Origin: Variovorax sp. CF313
Lineage (GTDB): Bacteria > Pseudomonadota > Gammaproteobacteria > Burkholderiales > Burkholderiaceae_C
DNA: 64,000 nt
Reading direction: 5' to 3'
NCBI RefSeq assembly: GCF_000282635.1
Contig: NZ_AKIW01000085.1
Span: 1-64,000 of the forward strand
The notes beneath the pieces are model-generated. The model was not told the origin of the DNA and did no database searches. It saw only the letters and a list, made by a program, of their open reading frames with translations. Below are positions 1 to 8,200 of this stretch, piece after piece; within the stretch, counting starts at the first letter, position 1; the number at the start of each line of letters is the position of its first letter. The position numbers and the translations under genes were made by a program.

Positions 1-130
1 GCGGACGCATACACTACCCAGGTGCGAGGAGCATGAACATGGGAGCAGTCGGTCGCCTTGCAGAGTTTGGAGGGTCACCTGTGAGTTCGGCACGCGAGGA
101 GTCACGTTCCAAACTGCGGGAGGATTCGGA

Positions 131-592
131 TCAGAGAGGGAGCTTCGACGTCATCTTGATCTTCTGCATGGGCAACTCGCTCTTGACGCTCTGTACTCCC
201 TTGATGCGGGTCAGATACTCGCCCTGGAATTTCCTATATGCGTCGAGGTCTGCGGCCACCACGCGAAGCAGGAAGTCGCAGTCCCCGACCATCAGGTGGC
301 ATTCCACAATTTCATCAAGCTGCATCACTTCTGCCGTAAACGCCTCGATGGTCTGGGCATCCTGGCTTTTCAGCCAAATGCGGACGAACACGGTCAGACC
401 CAGTCCGATCTTCGGGGCATCGAGCACCGCGACGTACTTTTCAATGACGCCGGACTCCTCCAGGTGCTTCACACGCCGCAGACATGGCGATGGCGACAGC
501 CCGACTTTCTCCGCCAGTTCCACGTTTTGAATCCGTCCATCTTCTTGTAGTGCCTGGAGGATTCGGCGATCAATTCTGTCCAGATCTTTCAT
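131..592 (-). CDS. Lrp/AsnC family transcriptional regulator
   Basis: A 153-residue protein with the usual Lrp/AsnC layout: an N-terminal winged helix-turn-helix beginning DRIDRRILQALQEDGRI with LAEKVGLSPSPCLRRV as the DNA-recognition helix region, followed by an alpha/beta RAM effector-binding domain. Such proteins act as dimers or octamers that sense amino acids or related small molecules. I chose the ATG at 592 because it starts the family-typical MKDLDRID; ATGs at 595 and 600 are alternatives. It diverges from the aminotransferase gene across a 157-bp AT-richer gap, so local control of that operon, and of itself, is the likely role. The effector is unknown. Confidence 0.93.
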   Translation of the reverse strand: MKDLDRIDRRILQALQEDGRIQNVELAEKVGLSPSPCLRRVKHLEESGVIEKYVAVLDAPKIGLGLTVFVRIWLKSQDAQTIEAFTAEVMQLDEIVECHLMVGDCDFLLRVVAADLDAYRKFQGEYLTRIKGVQSVKSELPMQKIKMTSKLPL

Positions 593-704
593 CATTTCAT
601 GGTCTCGCAATCGAATGCTCGTATTTCTGAAAATGTGGGCATGGCGTGCCTATTTTAGGAAATAAGAGGGTCAAAAAGAACAACAATTGCGGAGCATGAG
701 GCCT

Positions 705-731
705 AGAATTTCTTGGGTTTTGAGGAATTCT
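705..731. promoter_or_regulatory. Inverted repeat in divergent promoter region, candidate Lrp-type site
   Basis: The arms AGAATT and AATTCT are perfect reverse complements separated by 15 nt, 18 bp upstream of the aminotransferase ATG. The gap from 593 to 749 is visibly richer in A and T than the surrounding coding DNA, as is usual for Lrp-family targets. Assignment to the divergent regulator is inferred from position only. Confidence 0.35.
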
Positions 732-749
732 GGTTCACGGAGTTAAAGC

Positions 750-1847
750 ATGACCTCGGTTGACATACAGCCCTTCGCTATCGAAAAGAATCCCGCTCCG
801 GTGAGTGATGGGCGACGCCAGCGGCTGCTGGAGAGTCCTGTTTTTGGCGAGGTTTTCACCGACCACATGGCCACCATCAAGTACTCGAAGGACCAAGGCT
901 GGCATGGTGCAAAGATCGGTCCTCGCCAGGCATTGAGCCTTGACCCGTCAGCGCTTGTGTTGCACTACGCGCAAGCGATCTTTGAAGGCATGAAGGCCTA
1001 TCGGCTGGACGGAGGAGGTACGGGCCTGTTCCGTCCCGAGCAGAATGCGCGCCGTTTCCGCCACTCGGCCACGCGCCTCGCCATGCCGCTCTTGCCCGAG
1101 GAACTGTTTACCGAATCGGTGCGTGCGCTGGCGCGCGTGGACAACGACTGGATTCCGTCCGCGCCGGGCTTTGCGCTGTATCTGAGGCCGTTCATGGTTG
1201 CCACCGAGGCTGTTCTCGGAGTCAGGTCTTCAGCCGAATATCTTTACTGCGTCGTGGCCTCGCCGGTGGGGCCGTACTTCAAGAGTGGCGCTGCTGCGGT
1301 GACACTCTGGGCTTCCGACCATTTCACGCGCGCCGCCCCCGGCGGAACTGGCGACGCCAAATGCGGCGGCAACTACGCTGCAAGCCTGGCCGCGCAGGCT
1401 GAGGCCATCCGTGAGCAATGCGATCAGGTGGTCTTCCTTGACGCTGTGGAACGCTGCTGGATTGAGGAACTCGGTGGAATGAACATCTTCTTTGTGTTCG
1501 CAGATGGTTCCATTCAAACACCGCCCCTGACCGGCACGATCTTGGCGGGCATCACGCGCGAATCGCTGATCACCATGGCCCGCGATCTCGGCATGACTGT
1601 TCGCGAGGAGCCTTACTCCATTGACCAGTGGCAGGAAGACGCCACGAGCGGGCGGCTGCGGGAGTCCTTCGCGTGCGGCACGGCCGCGGTCGTGGCTCCC
1701 ATCGGGCGAGTCAAAGGGCGCAATCACCACTTCACCATCGGCGATGGTAGTCCTGGCCTCATCACGCAGCGCCTGAAAGCCGCCCTGACAGACCTTCAAT
1801 TCGGACGCGCTCCAGATCCACGCGGCTGGTTGGAGCGGCTGTCGTAA
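750..1847 (+). CDS. ilvE: Branched-chain amino acid aminotransferase
   Basis: A 365-residue fold-type IV PLP enzyme that transfers the amino group between leucine, isoleucine or valine and 2-oxoglutarate. Its length fits the longer BCAT type rather than the roughly 310-residue E. coli IlvE type. Visible marks are the N-terminal GEVFTDHM region, AIFEGMKAY, the PLP lysine K204 in GDAKCGGNYAASL, and CWIEELGGMNIFF with the conserved glutamate. A GGAG ribosome site precedes the ATG. It heads a same-strand run with PanB further down. Since PanB uses 2-oxoisovalerate, the product of valine transamination, a valine-to-ketopantoate link is possible, but the context could equally be catabolic. Confidence 0.93.
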   Translation: MTSVDIQPFAIEKNPAPVSDGRRQRLLESPVFGEVFTDHMATIKYSKDQGWHGAKIGPRQALSLDPSALVLHYAQAIFEGMKAYRLDGGGTGLFRPEQNARRFRHSATRLAMPLLPEELFTESVRALARVDNDWIPSAPGFALYLRPFMVATEAVLGVRSSAEYLYCVVASPVGPYFKSGAAAVTLWASDHFTRAAPGGTGDAKCGGNYAASLAAQAEAIREQCDQVVFLDAVERCWIEELGGMNIFFVFADGSIQTPPLTGTILAGITRESLITMARDLGMTVREEPYSIDQWQEDATSGRLRESFACGTAAVVAPIGRVKGRNHHFTIGDGSPGLITQRLKAALTDLQFGRAPDPRGWLERLS

Positions 1848-1907
1848 GCCGCAAATTTTGCGGGAGTGCCACCCCGCCCTTTTTCAAACCAAAAGCAGGA
1901 GACCTGT

Positions 1908-2750
1908 ATGACACGATTCGCGGCTTCGCAAGGCTTCATGGGGCCCTTCTCCCATGATGGGCAGGCAAGTATCGCCCCCAGTCCACCGTGGCACTATGCG
2001 GCTGATTTCATCACGATCGAGACCTGGGTCGACCCGGTCGCCATCGAGGCATTGCTGCCGCCGGGCCTGAGCTTGCATCCAGACGAGGCGGGCCTGGTGA
2101 CGGTTTCCTTCGTCGATTGGCAAGCCTGCACCGATACCGGCGGCGAACTGCTCGACCCAATCCGCGCGCAATATCGCGAATGCATCGTATTGGCGAGCGT
2201 CCAGTACGAGGGCAAGCTCATGCAGTACTGCCCCTACATCGTGGTTGATCAGGACACGTCGCTGGCGCGCGGCTGGGCGCTCGGCTATCCAAAGAAGATC
2301 GGCTCGGTATGGATCACACGGTCCATGGGTATGCCCTCGATTGCATCGCCCAAGCTGGAGGTCGGCGCCACCTTTGCCGGCACGGTGGCCGTCAAGGACC
2401 GGCGCCTCGCCGAAGGTCACGTGAAATTGTCAGCCCTTGCCGACGGCTCCGCCGTGACTTTCGGCAGCCGGCCCATCGTCGCTTTGCGGCACTTCCCGTC
2501 GATGTTCGAGGGCCAGCACGATCAACCGGCTGTCTACGAACTCGTCCGGCTCCAGGCCGAGAGCGTTCAGGCTAGCCCCGTCTGGCAGGGCGACGCGGCA
2601 TTGACGATCTACGACGCGCCTATCGAGCCTCTCGCCACGCTGCGCCCCATCCGCATCGGACGCGGCTGGCGCTATTCGATTGCGATGACGAACCGCAACA
2701 ACCATCTCCTGCGCGATCTGCGCGGCACCACTTTGTCCCAGGGGCAATGA
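1908..2750 (+). CDS. Acetoacetate decarboxylase family protein
   Basis: A 280-residue member of the acetoacetate decarboxylase family. ALGYPKKIGS (lysines 129-130) matches the family position where a lysine forms the Schiff base with a beta-keto acid. The start at 1908 follows an AGGAGA ribosome site; an in-frame GTG at 1866 lacks one. Many relatives act on keto acids other than acetoacetate, so the substrate is not assigned. It lies between the aminotransferase and the RraA-like gene, with only one base before the next ATG, which suggests a single transcript and a role on a keto acid made nearby. Confidence 0.85.
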   Translation: MTRFAASQGFMGPFSHDGQASIAPSPPWHYAADFITIETWVDPVAIEALLPPGLSLHPDEAGLVTVSFVDWQACTDTGGELLDPIRAQYRECIVLASVQYEGKLMQYCPYIVVDQDTSLARGWALGYPKKIGSVWITRSMGMPSIASPKLEVGATFAGTVAVKDRRLAEGHVKLSALADGSAVTFGSRPIVALRHFPSMFEGQHDQPAVYELVRLQAESVQASPVWQGDAALTIYDAPIEPLATLRPIRIGRGWRYSIAMTNRNNHLLRDLRGTTLSQGQ

Positions 2751-2751
2751 C

Positions 2752-3459
2752 ATGGACTCTGTGAAACTTCAACGTACGTACCTTGACCTCACGACGCCGC
2801 ACGTAGCGGACGCATGCATGCGTCTGGGTATCGCGCTTCGTTGTGCACCCGCTGGAATTCGTGCCTTGTGGAGCGGTTCCCACATCGTTGGCCGGGTACG
2901 TCCTGCGCGGCACTATGGCAGCGTCGACGTTTTTCTCGAAGCAATCGACCGTGCCGCGCCCGGAGATGTTCTTGTGGTCGACAACGGTGGGCGTTTGGAC
3001 GAGGCCTGCGTTGGTGACCTCGTCACTCTGGAAACCGCCCTGGCAGGCCTGCGCGGCATCGTCATCTGGGGTTTGCACCGCGATTCATCGGAATTGCGGA
3101 CCATCAGACTGCCCATTTTCAGCCTGGGCACCTTGCCTGCAGGGCCGCAGCGTTTGGACGCACAGGAGGCCGACGCTCTCATCTCTGCCGGTTGTGGCGA
3201 ACATGTCCTCACCCCCGACGACTTTGTGCTGGGTGACGACGATGGGGTGATCTTCATACCCTTGAGCCAAGCCCAAAAGGTGGCGGAGCTGGCAACCTCG
3301 ATTCGGGACACCGAGCGCAGCCAGGCGGCACGCATGCAACTCGGTGCAACCTTCCGGAGACAGGCTCGCTTCGATGATTTCCTGGCCGCAAGAAACGCCG
3401 ACGAGAACATGACATTCCGCCAGTATCTGCGCTCGATCGGCGGCGCAATCGAGGAGTGA
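2752..3459 (+). CDS. RraA-like family protein (possible 4-hydroxy-4-methyl-2-oxoglutarate aldolase/oxaloacetate decarboxylase)
   Basis: A 235-residue RraA-fold protein. Recognisable blocks are AAPGDVLVVDNGG, the GDLVTLEAAL-like segment, GLRGIVIWGLHRDSSELR and the C-terminal DDFVLGDDDGVIFIP. In catalytic HMG aldolases of this fold the block before the arginine usually reads V-I/V-D-G-x-x-R-D; here the aspartate-glycine is tryptophan-glycine although R-D is kept. It may be an active aldolase or decarboxylase of a branched keto acid, or a divergent member. It starts one base after the stop of the preceding gene. Confidence 0.8.
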   Translation: MDSVKLQRTYLDLTTPHVADACMRLGIALRCAPAGIRALWSGSHIVGRVRPARHYGSVDVFLEAIDRAAPGDVLVVDNGGRLDEACVGDLVTLETALAGLRGIVIWGLHRDSSELRTIRLPIFSLGTLPAGPQRLDAQEADALISAGCGEHVLTPDDFVLGDDDGVIFIPLSQAQKVAELATSIRDTERSQAARMQLGATFRRQARFDDFLAARNADENMTFRQYLRSIGGAIEE

Positions 3460-3531
3460 ATCTCGAGCTGAGCGGCCGGGGTCAACTGGACTTCAATCCT
3501 CTTCCATTTCTTGTTCAGGGAGCCCACTTCA

Positions 3532-4443
3532 GTGACTAACAGTGCATCCAGAGACAGCCATGGCGCACATTCCCGCGGCGCCAGCGATGCGGCGGTGCCG
3601 TATGGAAGCGAGCGCAGCACAATCCCGAAACGCAAGAAGGTCACCACGTCGCGAATTGCCGAAATGCGAGCAAGCGGAGAGAAGATTGCGGTGCTTACGG
3701 CCTATGACGCCACATTCGCGGCAGTCGCAGATGCCGCGGGTGTTGATTGCCTGCTGGTCGGCGACTCCTTGGGGATGGTTTGCCAAGGCCGGGCCACCAC
3801 GGTTGGCGTTTCACTTGAAGATATGCGATATCACACCAAATGCGTATCCTTGGGACTCGAACGCTCGCAAGGTAGTTCTCTCATCATTGCGGATCTTCCT
3901 TTCGGCAGCTATCAGCAATCGCGGGAGCAGGCCATGGCATCGGCAGCGCTGTTGATGCGAGCGGGCGCCCATATGGTCAAGCTCGAGGGTGGTGGGTGGA
4001 CCGTTGACGTGGCGGCTTTTCTGGTCGAGCGCGGAGTTCCTGTTTGCGCCCACCTGGGATTGACGCCGCAAACGGTGTCGGCGTTGGGCGGATATCGCGT
4101 ACAGGGGCGTCAAGAAGAGGCCGGCGACAAGATCCGGCGCGACGCGGCAGCACTTGAAGCTGCCGGCGCGTCGATGATGGTTCTTGAGATGGTGCCCGGA
4201 CAACTTGCGGCCCGCATCACCAGTGACATGACGTCTTGCGCCACGATCGGCATTGGTGCTGGCAGCGGAACGGCTGGGCAAGTCCTGGTGATGCACGACA
4301 TGCTGGGGCTCAATCTGGGACGCATGGCGAAGTTCGTGCGGAACTTCATGGGCGGTGCGTCGGCCGTGGATGCCGCCTTTGCAGCGTATGTCGTAGCGGT
4401 CAAGGATGGCTCGTTCCCAAACGACAAACAGCACGCTTGGTAG
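3532..4443 (+). CDS. panB: 3-methyl-2-oxobutanoate hydroxymethyltransferase (PanB-like)
   Basis: PanB transfers a hydroxymethyl group from methylene-tetrahydrofolate to 2-oxoisovalerate, giving ketopantoate for pantothenate and CoA synthesis. The TIM-barrel signatures are all visible: AVLTAYDATFA, LLVGDSLGMV, LIIADLPFGSY, AHMVKLEGG, VCAHLGLTPQ and IGIGAG near the C-terminus. The GTG at 3532 lies about 11 bases after an AGGGAG ribosome site and gives 303 residues; a TTG at 3511 is an alternative. The N-terminal 35-40 residues, before KVTTSRIAEM, are longer than in E. coli PanB (264 residues). No panC or panD is adjacent, so this may be a secondary copy serving the local pathway. Confidence 0.92.
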   Translation: MTNSASRDSHGAHSRGASDAAVPYGSERSTIPKRKKVTTSRIAEMRASGEKIAVLTAYDATFAAVADAAGVDCLLVGDSLGMVCQGRATTVGVSLEDMRYHTKCVSLGLERSQGSSLIIADLPFGSYQQSREQAMASAALLMRAGAHMVKLEGGGWTVDVAAFLVERGVPVCAHLGLTPQTVSALGGYRVQGRQEEAGDKIRRDAAALEAAGASMMVLEMVPGQLAARITSDMTSCATIGIGAGSGTAGQVLVMHDMLGLNLGRMAKFVRNFMGGASAVDAAFAAYVVAVKDGSFPNDKQHAW

Positions 4444-4712
4444 TGCCCGGATACATGCCTGCTCGATGACAGTTCCCGGGCATATCTATCTATCCCTGGA
4501 CCAGATCGATGTCATCTTCTGGTTGGCCGAAATCAGCAGCGTAATAACTTGAATGTCGGAAACAGTCATGAATATGGCGTTTCAGCCAATGTACGCAAGA
4601 CCTGCGAGGTGCAACACTGAGAGCGCAACGTGCCCCACATGGTGCGAGAGCGCAGCACTCGTCGCTGTGTCTGTCCAACGCCCATTCATGGTTTTCAATC
4701 GCAACCCTCATC

Positions 4713-5201
4713 ATGAGTCTCGACTCCGTCAAACAGTTTCTCGCCGAGCATGCCCCGGATCTTTCAATCATTGAGGTGGAAACGAGTGGCGCTACGGTCG
4801 CGATGGCGGCCGTGGCGTTCGGTGTCACTCCGGGACAGATTGCCAAGACGCTGTCTATGAGCGTAGGCGAGCAAGTGATCTTGCTCGTCGCCCGAGGCGA
4901 TGCTCGACTGGATAACAGAAAGTACAAAGATCAGTTTGGGGCAAAGGCCCGCTTCCTGGCGGCGAGCGAGGTGGAGAAGGTAACGGGCCACCCCATTGGA
5001 GGCGTTGGGCCCTTCGGGCTTGCAAGTCAGCTGGATGTCTATTGCGACGTCTCGCTGCGGAGCTTCAGCGAAGTACTTCCCGCCGCCGGCGCAAACAATG
5101 CAGGTGTCAGGGTAGTGCCTGAGCGGATGGCGCAGCTGGTCAAGGCACGTTGGGTAGACGTCATGCAGCATGAGATTGCTGCTGAGTCGCTGGCTGGTTG
5201 A
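4713..5201 (+). CDS. YbaK/EbsC-type aminoacyl-tRNA deacylase family protein
   Basis: A 162-residue member of the YbaK/ProX superfamily, which hydrolyses mischarged tRNAs in trans (for example Cys-tRNA-Pro or Ala-tRNA-Pro). GVTPGQIAKTLSM, NRKYKDQFG with the conserved lysine, and GVGPFGL are the family blocks. The 269 bases before it (4444-4712) hold no convincing gene and no clear terminator, so whether it belongs to the upstream operon is uncertain. Its role beside keto-acid enzymes is unexplained. Confidence 0.85.
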   Translation: MSLDSVKQFLAEHAPDLSIIEVETSGATVAMAAVAFGVTPGQIAKTLSMSVGEQVILLVARGDARLDNRKYKDQFGAKARFLAASEVEKVTGHPIGGVGPFGLASQLDVYCDVSLRSFSEVLPAAGANNAGVRVVPERMAQLVKARWVDVMQHEIAAESLAG

Positions 5202-5211
5202 GGCGCTCTTA

Positions 5212-5348
5212 CGCCTCTATACGCCACTGCCCGCCACGGCTTCTTCAGTCTGATGCAGATGCACGCATCTCTTGGTGTGCATCGGGTCGTGCTCGTCCAG
5301 TCCAGCGTGTACGGCACGAATAACGCCCGCTTGCTCGATGAGCTCTGA
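5212..5348 (+). pseudogene. Relic of an amidohydrolase (TIM-barrel, LigI/PDC-hydrolase-like)
   Basis: One frame reads RLYTPLPATASS and then stops. A second frame, starting about 50 bases on, reads MQMHASLGVHRVVLVQSSVY followed by GTNNARLLDEL and a stop. Together these match the consecutive N-terminal segments of the 2-pyrone-4,6-dicarboxylate lactonase-like amidohydrolases (family pattern, as I recall it, TPLPAT...LHAALG...VVLVQPSVYGTDN...LL.AL). A frameshift and early stop therefore mark a decayed gene. The remaining sequence to 5466 shows nothing clear. Recognition is by motif memory only. Confidence 0.6.
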
Positions 5349-5466
5349 AATACACGCTTTGGACGAGCCATTGCAGCATGCTGAATCCGCCAATTTCGTC
5401 GGATCACGAAATCGGACTCACGGGAACTGAACAGCAACTTCGGTCGGCCGGTACTTCGGCAGCTTG

Positions 5467-6393
5467 TTAGTGGACCGTGTGCATGCCGCCACCCAACTCG
5501 AGGCGATTGACTAGCTCCATCAGGATGCCCTTGACAACCTGTGCAGGCTCCGACAGGGGCAGGTGATCCGAAGCGCATAGCGCCAGCGGAATCTCGATGT
5601 GCGGCGACACCAGCCGCCTGACATCGACCGCGGCCGTGGCCGCGACGGAGCGCGCGAGCGACACGGGCAGGATCGTCGCGCCCACGCCCGATGCGACCGC
5701 GGCGGACAGCGTGCTCGAAGACTCCATTTCGGCCACCACGCGCGGAATCATCTTCGCCGAGGCGAAGGCCCGGTTCACGCTGCGGCGCAGCTGGTTGTCG
5801 ATGCTGGGCAGGAGCAGGTCCACGTCGCGCAGCTCGGCCAGCGCCAGCTCGTCGCCATCCATGCGCAGCATGCCGTGGGAGGCCACGACGCAGAGGTCCT
5901 CGGTGAGCAGCGGATCGAACGACAGGCCCCGCACCGCATGCTCGCCGCCATACAGAACGGCCATGTCCATGAGGCCGTTGCGTACCACGTCGCACAGCGT
6001 GGTGCCGAAGTTCTCGTTGATGTGCAGCATGAGCTGCGGATGCCGCTCCTGCACCGTCTGCAGCAGCGGCAAGGCCAGGCCCGAGGCCGCGGTGCCCGGC
6101 GCGAGACCGACCGACACCTGCCCCGCCAGGCTGCGCCCCGCATTGACGACATCGGCACGCGCCTGCTCGAACTGGCGCAGGATCAGTTGCGCGTGCCGGT
6201 ACAGCACCATGCCGGCTTCCGTGGGCACCACGCCCTTCTGCGTTCGCAGGAGCAGGCGCTGGTTGAACTCGCCTTCGAGCGTGGCCAGCTGCTGGCTCAG
6301 CGCCGGCTGCGCGACATGCAGGACCTCCGAGGCCTGCGTGAGACTGCCCACGTCGACAATCTTCACGAAATATTTCAACCGCCTGAGGTTCAC
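5467..6393 (-). CDS. LysR family transcriptional regulator
   Basis: A 308-residue LysR-type regulator with the N-terminal winged HTH (LKYFVKIVDVGSLTQASEVL, then AQPALSQQLATLE) and a two-lobed substrate-binding domain. The GTG at 6393 gives VNLRRLKYF, the usual family start; an upstream in-frame start at 6426 adds 11 weakly supported residues. It diverges from a second LysR gene that resembles it along its whole length, including VGLAPGTAASGLALPLLQTV against VGLATYSTASALSMPLLQAV. The neighbouring catabolic cluster (7.5-17.5 kb) is the natural target. Confidence 0.93.
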   Translation of the reverse strand: MNLRRLKYFVKIVDVGSLTQASEVLHVAQPALSQQLATLEGEFNQRLLLRTQKGVVPTEAGMVLYRHAQLILRQFEQARADVVNAGRSLAGQVSVGLAPGTAASGLALPLLQTVQERHPQLMLHINENFGTTLCDVVRNGLMDMAVLYGGEHAVRGLSFDPLLTEDLCVVASHGMLRMDGDELALAELRDVDLLLPSIDNQLRRSVNRAFASAKMIPRVVAEMESSSTLSAAVASGVGATILPVSLARSVAATAAVDVRRLVSPHIEIPLALCASDHLPLSEPAQVVKGILMELVNRLELGGGMHTVH

Positions 6394-6491
6394 CGGGTCT
6401 CCGTCGTCTTGCTGCTCTGTTTGCAAGCAAGCATCGAGCCACGCGTTGGCAGCGTCAACCGGGGTTACGATCAGTTCGCACCCGACTTCCC

Positions 6492-7460
6492 ATGACGGTA
6501 AATTTCAAGACCCTCAAGAGCTTCGTGACCGCGGTGGACGCACGCAGTCTTTCCGCGGCCGCCGCGCAACTGAGCGTTGCGCAGCCGGCCCTGAGCCAGC
6601 ACATCGCCTCGCTCGAGGAACACTTCAAACACAAGCTGCTGAACCGCTCCAACGCGGGCGTGACGCCCACGCCCGCGGGCAACGAGCTCTACCGCCAGGC
6701 GCAGATCATGTTGAGCCACCTCGAGCAGGTGGAGCGCGAGCTGATGAACCGCACGGACGAGAGCTTCGTCTCGGGCCCCGTCTCGGTCGGGCTGGCCACG
6801 TACAGCACAGCCTCGGCACTGTCGATGCCCTTGCTGCAGGCCGTGCGCAGCGCGTACCCGGGCGTCAACCTGTTCATCAACGACAACTTCGGCCTGGTGT
6901 TGAGCGAGATGGTGATGACCGGGCGCCTGGACATGGCGATCATCTACGCGGGCAGTCCCATGAAGGGGCTCATGCTGCAGCCGCTCCTGACCGAAGACCT
7001 GTTCCTCATTGCCCCGCCGGGCATGGAACTGGAGCAGAACGACGACCAGACGATTGCCCTGCGCGCATTGGCCGGCATCGACCTGCTGCTGCCGAGCCGC
7101 ATGCACTTCCTGCGGCGGATGGTCGACGAGGCCTTCGCGCGCGTCGGCGTGGTGCCCAACATCCGCGCCGAGATCGAATCCGCCGAAACGCTGCGCCAGG
7201 CGATCCAGGCGGGCGTGGGCGCGACCATCCTGCCATCGGCGCTGGCGGACTTTCCGCCGGCCGCGAACCCACCGATGATCCGCAGGATCGTCGAGCCCGT
7301 GCTGCAGGCCACCGTGTCGCTGTGCGTGCCGGACCACCTGCCGATGTCCGACCAGGCGCGCGCCGTGCTGGAGATCTTGCGCGAGCAGATCGACAACCTG
7401 TTCGCCGCCGGGCGGCTCGCGGGCATCCGCGCACCGGAAGCCGTATCACTGCAGCCCTGA
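6492..7460 (+). CDS. LysR family transcriptional regulator
   Basis: A 322-residue LysR-type regulator: HTH in LKSFVTAVDARSLSAAAAQL and AQPALSQHIASLEEHF, then the periplasmic-binding-protein-like effector domain. It is a clear relative of the divergent LysR just upstream, and the 98-bp gap presumably carries both promoters. It converges with the HpcH-type aldolase gene, with only 11 bases between the stop codons. An effector that is an organic acid handled by the adjacent hydantoinase/aldolase cluster is plausible but unproven. Confidence 0.93.
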   Translation: MTVNFKTLKSFVTAVDARSLSAAAAQLSVAQPALSQHIASLEEHFKHKLLNRSNAGVTPTPAGNELYRQAQIMLSHLEQVERELMNRTDESFVSGPVSVGLATYSTASALSMPLLQAVRSAYPGVNLFINDNFGLVLSEMVMTGRLDMAIIYAGSPMKGLMLQPLLTEDLFLIAPPGMELEQNDDQTIALRALAGIDLLLPSRMHFLRRMVDEAFARVGVVPNIRAEIESAETLRQAIQAGVGATILPSALADFPPAANPPMIRRIVEPVLQATVSLCVPDHLPMSDQARAVLEILREQIDNLFAAGRLAGIRAPEAVSLQP

Positions 7461-7471
7461 TTTCTCGCAGC

Positions 7472-8188
7472 TCAGTGTGCGACGGCCGCCACCGGCTGCG
7501 ATAGGTTGCGCATCGCCGCAACGCCTTCCGTCACGAAAGGGTCCGCGTGGTAGTACAGCAGCTGCGCGCCCATCGACACCAGGTGCTCGACGTCCTGCTT
7601 CACGACCAGGGTGCCCGCGATCTTTCCGGCCGCGCGGATGCGCTGCAGCGTCTGGTCGATCAGGTCGAGCGCGGGTTGCGGGCGGCGCTTGCCCGGCGCC
7701 ACCGCGGGCGAATAGCCCATCGACTGCGACAGGTCGCCCGGCCCGACGAAGAACACGTCGATGCCTTCGACCGCCAGGATCTCGTCGAGGTTGCGCACGG
7801 CCTCGACCGACTCCACCATGCCGACCAGCAGCCTCGTCGCGTGATCGTCGGGGCAGGCATAGCGGAAGGTGTGCACCACCTGGCGCGCGATCTCCGCGGT
7901 GTGGATCAGCGGCACCATCACGCCGTCCGCGCCCGCGTTGAGGCAGCGCGTGATGGTGGAGCGCTCCTGGTTCTGCGGGCGCACGATGCCGAAGCCGCCG
8001 GCATAGCGCGCAGCCTTGGCCATGTGATGGATGTCCTCGAAGCTGGCCAGGCCGTGTTCGCAGTCGATGAAGACCGAGTCCACGCCCGAGCGCACGAGCT
8101 TCTCGCACAGCGTGGGGGACACATGGTTGGGGTTGACCATCAGCACGGAGTCGCCGCGTGCCAGGCGTTGATGGAGGGTGTCGCTCAT
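7472..8188 (-). CDS. HpcH/HpaI aldolase/citrate lyase family protein
   Basis: A 238-residue class II pyruvate-type aldolase. FIDCEHGLASFEDIHHM, GIVRPQ (the arginine that stabilises the enolate), a metal-ligand glutamate in VGMVESVEAVRN and aspartate in FFVGPGDLSQSMG are in the expected order. Relatives cleave 2-keto-4-hydroxy acids to pyruvate plus an aldehyde. As the last gene of the minus-strand run, 12 bases after the SDR, it would act late in the pathway on a carbon skeleton freed by the hydantoinase pair. The substrate is not assigned. Confidence 0.9.
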   Translation of the reverse strand: MSDTLHQRLARGDSVLMVNPNHVSPTLCEKLVRSGVDSVFIDCEHGLASFEDIHHMAKAARYAGGFGIVRPQNQERSTITRCLNAGADGVMVPLIHTAEIARQVVHTFRYACPDDHATRLLVGMVESVEAVRNLDEILAVEGIDVFFVGPGDLSQSMGYSPAVAPGKRRPQPALDLIDQTLQRIRAAGKIAGTLVVKQDVEHLVSMGAQLLYYHADPFVTEGVAAMRNLSQPVAAVAH

Positions 8189-8200
8189 GCTTCGTCTCGT

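Noticed and set aside
33..530. Plus-strand frames over the first 600 bases
   Set aside because: They are antisense to the Lrp/AsnC gene, which has complete family motifs; bases 1-130 contain nothing I can support.
1866..1907. Upstream GTG start for the acetoacetate-decarboxylase-like gene
   Set aside because: The extension lies over the intergenic sequence and contains the AGGAGA ribosome site that serves the ATG at 1908.
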